From Promerops cafer (lineage: Eukaryota; Chordata; Aves; Passeriformes; Nectariniidae), in assembly GCA_013398275.1 (NCBI GenBank), contig VZSE01010902.1, positions 27,104-91,103 on the forward strand: a stretch of DNA of 64,000 nt, read 5' to 3'. This document shows positions 9,787-19,962 of the stretch, one piece after another. Below the pieces are notes generated by a model. That model had not been told where the DNA came from and did not search any database. It saw only the letters and a list, made by a program, of their open reading frames with translations. Every line of letters begins with the position of its first letter. Positions within the stretch are counted from its first letter, which is position 1. The position numbers and the translations under genes were made by a program.

Positions 9787-11244
9787 AATGTGAACCTCAG
9801 CCACCCCAGTTTCTTTAATAATGGCTGAGAAGTGCCATTAATCATTGTTTAATGATAATTTCCCAAGTATGGCATTGCTGGAAGCTTTTAACCCTCCTCT
9901 GGGGCTGAGCAAACAGGCGGCCCCAGCGTTTGTCCAGGTCCCTGCATCCCTCTAAAGCCACCCTCAGGAAAGTGGCAAAGATTAACAGGCTGCTCCTGAC
10001 ATGAGATCCATAAATAATTCCACAAAAAGCGTGGCCCCGGCCTTTAGAAGGTCTCAGGGCAAAACAGTAGAGGCTGAAATATTGATGGATGTGTCTGCAG
10101 GAGCCATTAGAGAAGGGAAAGTGCTTTCCATGGGGTTGGGCTGAGGAGGAGGGAGGACCCTGGGTCACACCCTGACAAAACAGATCTGAGTGTTCAGCCC
10201 CAGGTAACAGGAGAAATTATAAACCCCACACAATTTCAGCAGGAATTTGGAAATGGAGGCAAAAAACTGCTCCTCCAGCAGGGAAAAAGGTCTGGGAAAG
10301 CCTGGAGGAGTTTTCCAGCCAGAACATGTGAGGACAGAGCTCAGGTGTGTTAGCTTGGGGCTGCAGCCACACAAAACATCCCTTTTACAGCTGTTCCTAC
10401 ATGGAGACAGGGATGAGCTGCTCCACAGCCAGGATCTATTTTTGCCTGTCCTGGAGTGCACTGCAGTAATGTCTTTTCCATGTTCCATTTTGCAGCCATC
10501 ACAGAGAGCAACATCCCAGGATCCCAATGGTGGGGAAGGCACGGTAAAGTGCTGCTGAGAATTCCTGAACGTGCTCCTAAATTAGGTCACCCCAAAGATC
10601 CCTCCTGCCCAGCCCCATAGCGTGATGGGGCTTCAGAGCATGAGATGATTTAACAGAGAATTTAAAAAGCCCGTGGCGGGGTCTCCCAGCGAAGTACTGG
10701 GACAGGACATGATTCCCTTCAGGACACGACTCACACCATTCAGGACACCTTCCCTCCCCAAACACACCTGGGAACAGCAGGAAAAGGCCCCTGCCCAAGG
10801 GACATCATGGAGCCACATGCCAAGGCCACAATCCCTTTTCCATGGTGGGATGGTGCCACAGGAGGGGCTGACTCCCACATTCCAGTGCTCCCATTCCTCG
10901 GCAGCTGGGAGCAAGGCCTGGATTTGCACAGGAATCCAGCATTTTCCACCCCCCAGCACATTCAGCTCTCTCACCTGGAATCTGGGAACTCCGTGCCAGC
11001 CTCAGTTCCCCAGAATTCAGCTTGGAGTGTCCACAAGAAGGACTTGGGCTCCTCTCCCCCCTGACCCATGTCCCAAATCTCAGAGCCCTCGCTGGGCTGC
11101 TCTGGCTGCAGAGGGGATGCTCAGCCCCCTTTTTGGGTTGATTTATTTGATCTGTGTTCTAGGGGACCTCTGTGGCCCCCACTCCCTTCCCTGGGCAGTG
11201 ACAGTCTCTGGGTTGTGATGTGGGTTATGGGTGTGGTGGGATTT
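9787..11244. other. Intergenic, no feature recognised
   Basis: Mixed unique sequence; I saw no gene or repeat I could name. Confidence 0.4.
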
Positions 11245-11312
11245 GGCCAAACCTGGATCTGATGACCCTGGAGGGGTTTTCCAGCCCCAGTAACTCAGTG
11301 ATTCCGTGGTAG
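11245..11312 (+). mobile_element. CR1-like 3' end remnant
   Basis: The words ctggatctgatgaccctgga, ggggttttccagccccagta and actcagtgattccg resemble the end of a forward-strand CR1. Very short and diverged. Confidence 0.5.
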
Positions 11313-11526
11313 GGGCCCATGGTAGTGTTTTTAAGGCTCTAACAGCAAGAGGGACTCACAGGAGCAACACCAAAGCACATTTATTAGCCCCCTGATGTCC
11401 ACACCTCTCACCCAGTAACTGGTGCTTTGCTGGGATTGATCTTTGACCACCCCTGAAATGATCCCTGCAAAGGAAAACCAAGAATCTGCACAGCTCCAAG
11501 GTCTCTGCAGAGCCCAGCCCCAAAAA

Positions 11527-11712
11527 AGAGAGAATTATAAAATCACTGAGTCTGGAAAAGCCCTCAAAACCCATCGAGCCCAACCATCCCCAGCGGTGCC
11601 AACCCACCCGAGTCCCCAGGTGCCACATCCACAGGATTTAAATCCCTCCAGGAATGGCAACTCCACTGCTAGGGCTGGACAAACCTTTCCACGATGAATT
11701 TTGCCCTAGAAA
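11527..11712 (-). mobile_element. CR1 LINE 3' fragment, older subfamily
   Basis: Landmarks are aaatcactgagtctggaaaa, cccatcgagcccaaccatcc, ccccaggtgccacatccaca and ctccaggaatggcaactcca. These are diagnostic of an older CR1 subfamily in reverse orientation. Confidence 0.75.
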
Positions 11713-13224
11713 CGGGCACAACTGGCACAAACTGGGGCCATTTCCTCTGGTGCTGCTGCTCGTGAGAAGAGGAGCCTCGGTGGGAGCCTGGGCCCGGCTC
11801 GTCCCCACCAGCCCAGCTCGGCATTGCTGTGCTTCGCTGTGAATTTTTCATGCTGGAGTCAGCTGAGTGCTGCAGGCACGCGGCCGATGGGAGAGAATCC
11901 TGAAATATTCATGGCCCACTGCAGAGCACAGGCAGCAAGCGAGCTGCAAACGAGGACAGGGAACCTCAGGCGGCCCGGTGGCGTAACTCCCCGTTTTTTG
12001 GCCAAATGAAGGCTTTGGGTTTGGGTTAAAATGAAGGAAAAGCACCAGATTCCAGGTTTGGGGTGTCCAGCGGTTGGATTTAGGACACATCAGGAGCCTG
12101 GGGGAGCTGAACCTTCCAGGATGTCACTGGAGCTTCTGAGCCACAATTTGTCCTGGATTAACACCCCTGTGCCAAAAGTAGTTTTAGTCCTGAATTTCAT
12201 TCCTGTGGGTCTGGGCAGGACAAAGCCCACGGGGAATGGGAAGGGAGAGGGATTTAATGGTGCATTTATCACTAAATCTCAGCATCCATCCAGACACCAC
12301 AAAGCAGCACCCAGACTTCCCTCTCTCACTGATGAAACCTGACCCAAAACTCTTTAAATTTAACCTGAGTGGGGACAGAAATGAGCAGAGCTCCAATTCT
12401 CACCAACACCACGGGTTTAGTTTCCCTGGAATGATCACATTTCCCACCGATTCCTTATTCATGTCCCATTTCCTTGCCTTAAAAGCCACCCTGACCCGGG
12501 TTTGGAGTCCTTTCCTTAATCACTGCCATCATTAGAAACGCTGCCATCAGAAGGGTGGGGCCTCCTCATCACTTATTTAAAACGTGCCTGGTAGCACAGA
12601 CGTTTATAAAAGACCTACCAAATTATGCCCAAGTGGAAAAGAGAGGGGAGGAAAAAGCAACACTTCCATATCTCCATCTCCTGCCCATCTGCAGAGCTCC
12701 CCACAGCACAGAGGAGGAGAAGAGAAGCTTCAATACTGGTTTAAAAAATGCATGGGCCTCTCTCCACTCGAAATAAATCTGTTAGGAAGTGCTGCTCTGG
12801 ATCAGGGAAGGGGGGAATTTCTGGCCACTGATGAGTTTCTGCCTGGTGTCTTGTCAGGGAAGGCAGGATGGGATTTTTGGGGGTCTCTTACATTGCGTTT
12901 TTTGCTCAGATGGGCTTTGACAGGTTGAGCAAACTATTTCTACAAATCACACCTCAGGAGCTGCAGCCATGGCAGGGAGTGGGAGGTTCAGAAAAAAGCT
13001 GAGGGCTTGGACCACCCTGACTCCCCAGATGAGGTGGGAGGTGCTGCCTCTCCTGGCGCTGTGGGTGTGGAAGGAGCGATCCCAGCTGGGGGCGCCAGCA
13101 CTGCTCATTTCCCCGGGAGCTGTGGCTGGCACTGGGGGCACCTCCCACGCCTCCAGCCAGGCTTTGCTCTGCAAATCCACCCACCCTTGGAGCAGGTCTC
13201 ACCCAGGGCTGACCTGACCCAAAT
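11713..13224. other. Intergenic, no feature recognised
   Basis: No supported exon, RNA gene or tandem repeat. Confidence 0.4.
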
Positions 13225-13452
13225 TCCCGTTGGGAAGGGCTGGAGCCCCTCTGGAGTGGGGTGGGAAAGCTGGGGGTGTTCACCTGGAGAAGGGAAGGCT
13301 CCAGGAGAGCTCAGAGCCCCTTCCAGGGCCTAAAGGGGCTCCAGGAGAGCTGGAGAAGGACTGGGGACAAGGGATGGAGGGACAGGACACAGGGAGTGGC
13401 TTCCCACTGCCAGAGGGCAGGGATGGATGGGATATTGGGAAGGAATTCTGCT
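13225..13452 (+). mobile_element. CR1 LINE fragment lacking its 3' end
   Basis: It reads cacctggagaagggaaggct, agagccccttccagggccta, gacaagggatggagggacag and gatgggatattgggaaggaa. This is the forward CR1 3' UTR region, cut off before the usual ccaaggccaggctgg block. Confidence 0.8.
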
Positions 13453-14681
13453 GTCTGCTCTGGGAATAAAGCCATGGAATAACACATTTCTCTTGGAAAT
13501 CATAAGTATTGCTCTGTTCTGGAGAGTGCTGTGCTTCCCCAGGGCTTGAAAGATTCAGAGGTGCTTTATGGGTTGACATGGGTTGAGTTGCTGTTTGTGC
13601 AGGGATACGTGCAGAGCACAGCAAGCAAGCTCTGGGCTTTTCTGGAATCCTTCGGTGCAGGGAGATGCAGGTGCTGCAGGAGGTACCTGTGTCACACACA
13701 GCTGGAACTGCTACAGACACAGGGATTGCCCAGCCAGGAAAACCTCAGCAGAAGAGGGAAAATCCATGTCCAGCACCCCCATTTCCCCCAAATCAGGTAA
13801 GGATCACTGGGGAAAACACCAGGATTTTGTTACACAGCAAGCCTTCAGCCAGCAGCAGGAATATTTGCAGCATGCACTTGTTCCTTGCCTGGCCACATCC
13901 ACCCCCAGCCCATCCCTGCTGGAGCCAGTGGCAATAATTCCATGGATTTATGTGCCCTTCACAATCCCTGTTTGTCCCCTAGCCCCAGCCTGTTTTCTAT
14001 TTTTACTGGAACACTAAAATTCCATTTTCTGCCCGAGCTTGTGTGGAGCTGCCTGATGGCCAATAAATACAATCCCACTTAACTGGATGGGCAGGACACC
14101 AAAGCCTGAAGCTTTTATTTTCATTAAGCATTGTTAGCAGTGGCATGTCTTTTATCAAATCTGCCTCTGATACTCACTTTATTAGAGAGTCCATCAGTCC
14201 CAGACTGCTTAATGCAATCTGCAAGGACAGACAGGGAATTTGTATTAAACCCCTGAGCAGGTGGGGACAGAACCTCCTGAAAAATAAATATATTCAACCC
14301 TTCTTGAGAAAGGAACTTGAAAGGACATGAAGAGGAATTAATAATTCAAAGTGTATGGGGATTATTTTGTGAACAATAAGAAGAAATGTCCTATTTTAGC
14401 TGAAAAACAAAATGCTAAAGTCTCACAAAATCCAAATCAAAAGAGTTTTGATGAGTCAGAATATTTATGATGGTATTTAATCATTTTGGTGTTTTTGAAT
14501 ACCTGACCACAGTGAGAAGGGTCCAGTTTGGGAAAGTACCACCCACCGACAGGCACATCCCGAGCCACATGGATTTCTCAGGGAGTTACAGAAATATGGA
14601 AATTAAAAGGATTTATTTACTTTAAACTAAACTCATGTTTGGAGGGTTTAAACTGAGGACAGGAAAGGAAAGAATCTGGGA
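13453..14681. other. Intergenic, no feature recognised
   Basis: No gene recognised. The last 400 bases are A/T-rich. Confidence 0.4.
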
Positions 14682-15110
14682 CTGTGTGGGAATTTGGGAT
14701 TGTACATGAATTTGGGATTGTGCGTGAATTTGGGATTGTGCGTGAATTTGGGATTGTGCATGAATTTGGGATTGTACATGAATTGGATTGTGTGTGAATT
14801 TGGGGTTGTGCGTGAATTTGGGATTGTGCGTGAATTTGGGGTTGTGTGTGAATTTGGGGTTGTGCGTGAATTTGGGATTGTACATGAATTTGGGGTTGTG
14901 TGTGAATTTGGGGTTGTGCGTGAATTTGGGATTGTACATGAATTTGGGGTTGTGTGTGAATTTGGGGTTGTGTGTGAATTTGGGATTGTGCGTGAATTTG
15001 GGATTATGCGTGAATTTGGGGTTGTGTTGAATTTGGGATTATGCGTGAATTTGGGATTGTGTGTGAATTTGGGATTGTGCATGAATTTTAGGACTGTGAG
15101 TGAATTTGGG
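14682..15110. repeat. 18-bp minisatellite, about 24 units
   Basis: The consensus unit is gtgaatttgggattgtgc, with common variants gggttgtgtgtgaa and gggattgtacatgaa and one unit three bases short. Because 18 is divisible by 3, frames stay open through it on both strands and give hexapeptide repeats (NPKFTH on the minus strand). These are not evidence of a protein. Confidence 0.95.
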
Positions 15111-15468
15111 CAGGAGCAGGGAAGGTGCTTGCTGCTCTCTAGGTTTGATTCAGGGTTATTCCCATTAACCTTTGTAAAATCCCTTTGCTTGGCAAGGCAG
15201 AAGTGCCGAGCTGGGCTTTGCCTGGTGTTGTGTTCACCTGCCAGCCCAGGATGGGAGGATTTTTTCCATAAGCTCAGCTTTTCTGGGAACTGCTGACCTG
15301 AAGAAGGGCCCCATGTGACCTTTCCAGCCATCCCCTCAACAACCCCCAGGCTGCTGCTGCCGTCAGAAAAGGGGAGATTTTCAGTAGCAGCAGCTCTTGG
15401 ACAAGATAACGGCTGGAAAGGTTTCTGGAGCTGCTCTAAAAATGCCTAAAATCCACCCAAAAGCTGCA

Positions 15469-15519
15469 GGGAAAGGGAAAGGGAAAGGGAAAGGGAAAGG
15501 GAAAGGGAAAGGGAAAGGA
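15469..15519 (+). repeat. GGGAAA hexanucleotide array, first block
   Basis: Eight GGGAAA units run into ggagatcc. The G-tracts are spaced by three bases, fitting the canonical G-quadruplex pattern. A (CA)n-like stretch follows at 15530-15542. Confidence 0.95.
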
Positions 15520-15639
15520 GATCCCCCCCACACACACACACCCCCAAACCCCGAACTGAAAGGCTTGACTCTTCTGCTGCCTTCCTTCCTCAGAGGTGCT
15601 GTCACAGCCACACCTGAGAGGGCCTCCTCCCCAGTCCAT

Positions 15640-15640
15640 N
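15640..15640. other. Single N (contig join)
   Basis: A single undetermined base immediately before a second GGGAAA block; most likely a joined assembly break. Confidence 0.8.
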
Positions 15641-15677
15641 GAAAGGGAAAGGGAAAGGGAAAGGGAAAGGGAAAGGA
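15641..15677 (+). repeat. GGGAAA hexanucleotide array, second block
   Basis: Five to six GGGAAA units resume directly after the N. About 120 bases of non-repeat sequence separate it from the first block. Confidence 0.9.
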
Positions 15678-15948
15678 GCCCCAGCACGAGCGTTGTTTTC
15701 CAACCAGTGACCCCAGGAGCTGCAAGGATGGATTTATTTGGTGTGATATCAGGGACATATTGGGAGCTGATCGTATCTGCAGGCACCGGTAAATATTGCA
15801 AGTTCAGGAATGATTTTATTATTACTGTATTTAAATTAAACACACACAATGAGGAGTCCTTTTGATCTGCAGCGAGGGGAGCATGCAGAGGGAAATCCTG
15901 GGAAACCAAAGCTGTGAGTTTCACCATCTAGCCCAGGCAGGGAATTAT

Positions 15949-16446
15949 CCCCAAAGGAGGGAATTATCCTCCCCTGCAGGGAGCCAGCCCTGGGTGCTTC
16001 AAACTCAGCTCAGAGAGACCCTTGTGGTGACCTCCTTGTCAGGACGGGCTCAGCTCGTGGAGATACATCGCTGCTGAAGGGCCCTGCTGGTGACTGAGGG
16101 GTGCCCAAGCCTGAGCCCAGCTTTGTCTGCTCTTCCCTGCTCATTCCAGCTGTTATCCAGAGTGGAATCACCCCCAGGAACAGCCTGTGCAGGACTGGAT
16201 CCTCGCAGTGTCAAAGCAGCAGTAGCTCCATTGTTCCCAATTGCCTCTGACCCCCCAAAATCCCATTGTTTAAATTATTTACTGAATTATTCCAGTCCAG
16301 GTCTGACAGCCTGTGCAGGGTGAGATCCTCCCAAACACAGCCCAGTGTCAAACCAGCAGCAGCTCCATCGTTCCTGATTGTCTCTGACCCCCTCCAAATC
16401 CCATTGTTTAAATTATTGATTGAATTACTGCAATCCAGGTCTGACA
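15949..16446 (+). repeat. First copy of a ~498-bp duplication (probable assembly artefact)
   Basis: The sequence is repeated at an offset of exactly 500 bases (16449-16946). I found only one difference, near the left edge (ccaaaggagg versus ccacaggagg). The copies meet at a single N at 16447, suggesting two alleles or overlapping contig ends placed in tandem. Confidence 0.85.
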
Positions 16447-16447
16447 N
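16447..16447. other. Single N (contig join)
   Basis: This undetermined base lies exactly at the junction between the two near-identical ~498-bp copies. Confidence 0.85.
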
Positions 16448-16448
16448 T

Positions 16449-16946
16449 CCCCACAGGAGGGAATTATCCTCCCCTGCAGGGAGCCAGCCCTGGGTGCTTC
16501 AAACTCAGCTCAGAGAGACCCTTGTGGTGACCTCCTTGTCAGGACGGGCTCAGCTCGTGGAGATACATCGCTGCTGAAGGGCCCTGCTGGTGACTGAGGG
16601 GTGCCCAAGCCTGAGCCCAGCTTTGTCTGCTCTTCCCTGCTCATTCCAGCTGTTATCCAGAGTGGAATCACCCCCAGGAACAGCCTGTGCAGGACTGGAT
16701 CCTCGCAGTGTCAAAGCAGCAGTAGCTCCATTGTTCCCAATTGCCTCTGACCCCCCAAAATCCCATTGTTTAAATTATTTACTGAATTATTCCAGTCCAG
16801 GTCTGACAGCCTGTGCAGGGTGAGATCCTCCCAAACACAGCCCAGTGTCAAACCAGCAGCAGCTCCATCGTTCCTGATTGTCTCTGACCCCCTCCAAATC
16901 CCATTGTTTAAATTATTGATTGAATTACTGCAATCCAGGTCTGACA
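16449..16946 (+). repeat. Second copy of the ~498-bp duplication
   Basis: Near-identical to 15949-16446. Unlike the first copy it runs on without a break into a third tandem unit and unique flank, so it looks like the authentic version. Confidence 0.85.
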
Positions 16947-17085
16947 GCCTGTGCAGGGTGAGATCCTCCCAAACACAGCCCAGTGTCAAAGCAGCAGCAG
17001 CTCCTTTGTTCCTGATTGTCTCCCACCCAAAAAAATCCCATTGTTTAAATTATTGATTGAATTTATTCCTATCCAGGGCTGCACA
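16681..17085 (+). repeat. About 137-bp tandem repeat, three units
   Basis: Units start cagcctgtgcagg at 16681, 16807 and 16945. Each contains ctccattgttcc-type sequence and atcccattgtttaaattatt near the end. The first is about 126 bases, the others about 138. Two further units (16181-16306, 16307-16444) lie in the probably artefactual first copy. Confidence 0.85.
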
Positions 17086-17580
17086 CACCAACTTAATTTT
17101 AATAACAAGTCTCATTTAACCCCAGAATCGATTGCCCAGCTTGCCCAAGCTCAATTTCATAAACTCCCTTGCACATTTTCCCTGATTATATTGGGAGAAC
17201 AAGGGGAATGAGCAGCTGAACATTCCCGCGGATGGGGGCTGCTCCAGCAGAAAGACACCTGGATCAGAGGTTTCCCAGGAAGCCTCACAGCTCCCCTGGC
17301 AGGTGTTGCTTCAGCTCTGACAGGAGGAACACACCAGGCTCAGCAGGAAGGGAAGGGCTCCGAGCACACGGGTTGGAAATACTGCGTTTGTCAGCCCTGA
17401 GCGAGTCACAGTCCTCGAAGGAGCCTGGAGCCAAAAATCCTGAAAGATCAGGACATTCCAAGGGAAATGTTCAACTGCTCCTTAAAAACCTCTGCAGAGC
17501 TGGGCAGGGGATAATGAGGGATCACTCCGCTGCAAGGGATGATTCAGGTGCCTGAAGCATTCCGTTACCATCCCCAGCCT
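17086..17580. other. Intergenic, no feature recognised
   Basis: Nothing identifiable between the 137-bp repeat and the CpG-rich patch. Confidence 0.4.
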
Positions 17581-17599
17581 GCTCAGTCACACCCCAGAA

Positions 17600-17816
17600 C
17601 ACGGAAATGTTTTATCCGCGCAGGGAATCGCCCGGCTCCCCCCGTGGAATTTCAGTCCGTGCTGTGTCTGGCATCCTGCTTCACCCCACCCTGCGCCACG
17701 CCGCTGTCGCTGTCGCTGTCGCTGCCGCTGCCGCTGGCGGGAGGGCGGCAGCACCACCCCGGCCGGTTACCCAGCCCGCGATGTTCCCGCGGCGATGGCG
17801 GCGCTTGGGCTCCAGG
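17600..17816. promoter_or_regulatory. Small CpG-rich patch with a CGCTGT hexamer repeat
   Basis: There is a run of CGCTGT/CGCTGC units at about 17701-17738. Dense CpG follows: gcgggagggcggcagc, ccggccggttacc and gttcccgcggcgatggcggc. It could be a small CpG island or promoter, but no transcript unit was recognised beside it. A CR1 copy starts straight after. Confidence 0.4.
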
Positions 17817-18122
17817 AGTCACAGAATGCTGGACTGGGAGAGACCTTGAAGTCATCCAGTGCCACCCCTGCCAGGGCAGGGACCATCCCAGGTGGCTCCA
17901 GCCTGGCCTTAGGCACTTCCCGGGATCCAGGGGCAGCCACAGCTCCTCTGGGAGTTCCAGCCCAGCCTCTCCCCACCCCGACAGACAGGAATTCCTTCCC
18001 AATCTCCCATCTAACCTTCCCCTCTTCCCATCTGAAGCCCTTCCCCCTTGTCCTGTCACTCCATCCCTTGTCAATCTTCCCTCTCCATCTTTCCTGTGGG
18101 CTCCTTCAGGCCCTGAAGGTGC
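17817..18122 (-). mobile_element. CR1 LINE 3' fragment
   Basis: It reads gagtcacagaatgctggact, gtgccacccctgccagggca and ccaggggcagccacagctcc, ending tccttcaggccctgaaggt. This is a full-looking reverse-strand CR1 3' region. Confidence 0.85.
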
Positions 18123-19902
18123 AATTGACTCTCCCACATTAAATAATGCTCATTATTGAAAATAAATGCCCTTCCCACTGCGGCTGGTGATCTCCACAGT
18201 ATCTTGTGGCAAATCTCAGTGGAAGGAGAATTGATGCCTAAGAGCTCCCACACACCAAGGGTTTAACAGCCCTAAAGCAGGAGTGGGGACAGGCTGGAGT
18301 TAATTCCCCATGCTCTGTGACACAGAGGGGATAATTCTCTTCTCTCACAGGTCCATCTGTGACAAACAGGCCAAGTGCTGTCCCCCAGATCTGCCCAGGA
18401 GGATTTGCCTGCAGTGGAAGGGCCCTGCCCACACCTGGGGCTGCTCCATGGAACATTCCCAGCTTAAATCCAATCCCTCCAATCTCCTTATTAACGTCTC
18501 AAAGCAGCCTGGCTGATGAGAGCCCTGACGCAGCAGCTGCTTCATCTCAGAGGATTAATCTTTGTGAATTTTATCCTGTTTGGTGTCAGAGCTGGGGATG
18601 CTTGTGCTGCTCAGAGCTGGGTCACCCTCCATTCCTTTTTAAACACAGCTCACCTTTATAACTGGATTATTTTCACAAGGAAGCGTGATTTAATGTATCC
18701 AAATAGGATAAAAATGTTTCTTCTTCACCTAAAATTCAGGATTTAAGGTGAAACCTTTGATTATTCCACAAGGTTATTATTATAATCACTATCACTATTG
18801 TTATTACTATCCCCTATTATAACTTAAGAAACAAAAATTAGATTCAAATAACCAAGCAATTCTTTAAGATAATTTTCTTTTCAAGGCACACAGGGAAGGA
18901 TTCAGGATTTCAAGGCAATCTTGTCCTTCCTACATGCTGAGAACAAAAACCCCTTCCAATGTGACCTCCAGGCACGCTCCTCTCGAGTTAACCTCGGGAT
19001 CTGCTTTATTTTCAGAAAGGCTGACTCTGCAGAAAGCTCTGCTGGAACGTTCCCAGGGGGAATTGGAGATTACACTGGGACAGCTGAAATGTCCTGCTGC
19101 CAAGACAAGCAATTAAGAAAAACCAACAGGAAAAAAAAAAGGCGGGGGGGGCGGGGAGCATCCTCAAGAAACTTCATGTCAAGGTTAAAAATCATGGCAG
19201 GATTAAGTGGAAGCACACTCAAATTACCTCCTTGGAAAATTTATGGCACTTGATTCCAGGGGACATGGATGAAAAATCAGCCAGGCAAACCCAGCAGGAA
19301 TGTTCTGCCCTAATATTTGCTTTGTTTTCTACATTAATCAAAGGCATGTGGACACTGAGCCGACAAATGGAAATGTTTCCCAACACTCTCATTTAACAGA
19401 GCCCGTTAATTGGCAGCGATTTGGCTGCAAACCTCACGCAGCCGAGGCACAATTACAGAGCCACTTGAGCCCTTCCTTGCCTGATGGAAAGGCAACCTGT
19501 GGGATGGGAACGGGCTGGAATCGCTTCCCACACCCCGGATCTGCCTCCTGGGCTCGCATTTGAGGTGGGACCCCGAAAGAGGCACCTGTGTCCTGCCAGA
19601 GCCTCCAGGCAGGGAATGCAGCCTGGGCAGGGAGGGCAGGAATTCAGGGAATGGACGAGCCCTGATGCAGAATTCCATGTGTGCCCATGGCACCTATGTG
19701 TGTGAGTGGAAATTAGCCAATTCCTGAATTTCAGGCACTTTTCCTTGGCTGGAAAATGAGAAATATCCCATAAGAAATATCTCATTTAGCATCACTCTGC
19801 TGGTGGAGACAAAGGTTTATAAATCCAAAACACTGGCTGCAAATATTATTCCAGCTCCCTAAAACTTCCTGAAAATAAGATTTGGTTTTAATCTGGGGAT
19901 AG
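18123..19902. other. Intergenic; A-run/G-run tract only
   Basis: No gene recognised. At 19130-19158 a run of ten A is followed by a G-rich ggcggggggggcggggagc tract. Confidence 0.4.
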
Positions 19903-19962
19903 GAACTTGATGGTCTTTAAGGTCCCCTCCATCCCAAACCATCCGGGGCTTCCGTGATTCCT
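19903..19962 (+). mobile_element. CR1 3' terminal remnant
   Basis: It reads gaacttgatggtctttaagg, tcccctccatcccaaaccat and ccgtgattcc. This is the last ~60 bases of a forward CR1. Confidence 0.7.

Noticed and set aside
14648..15331. 227-codon minus-strand open frame with a TIPNS/NPKF-type repeat
   Set aside because: It results from the 18-bp minisatellite, whose unit length is divisible by 3; no start context, splice sites or domain outside the repeat.
15469..15677. GGGAAA array as interstitial telomere repeat
   Set aside because: The unit is not TTAGGG or a close variant.
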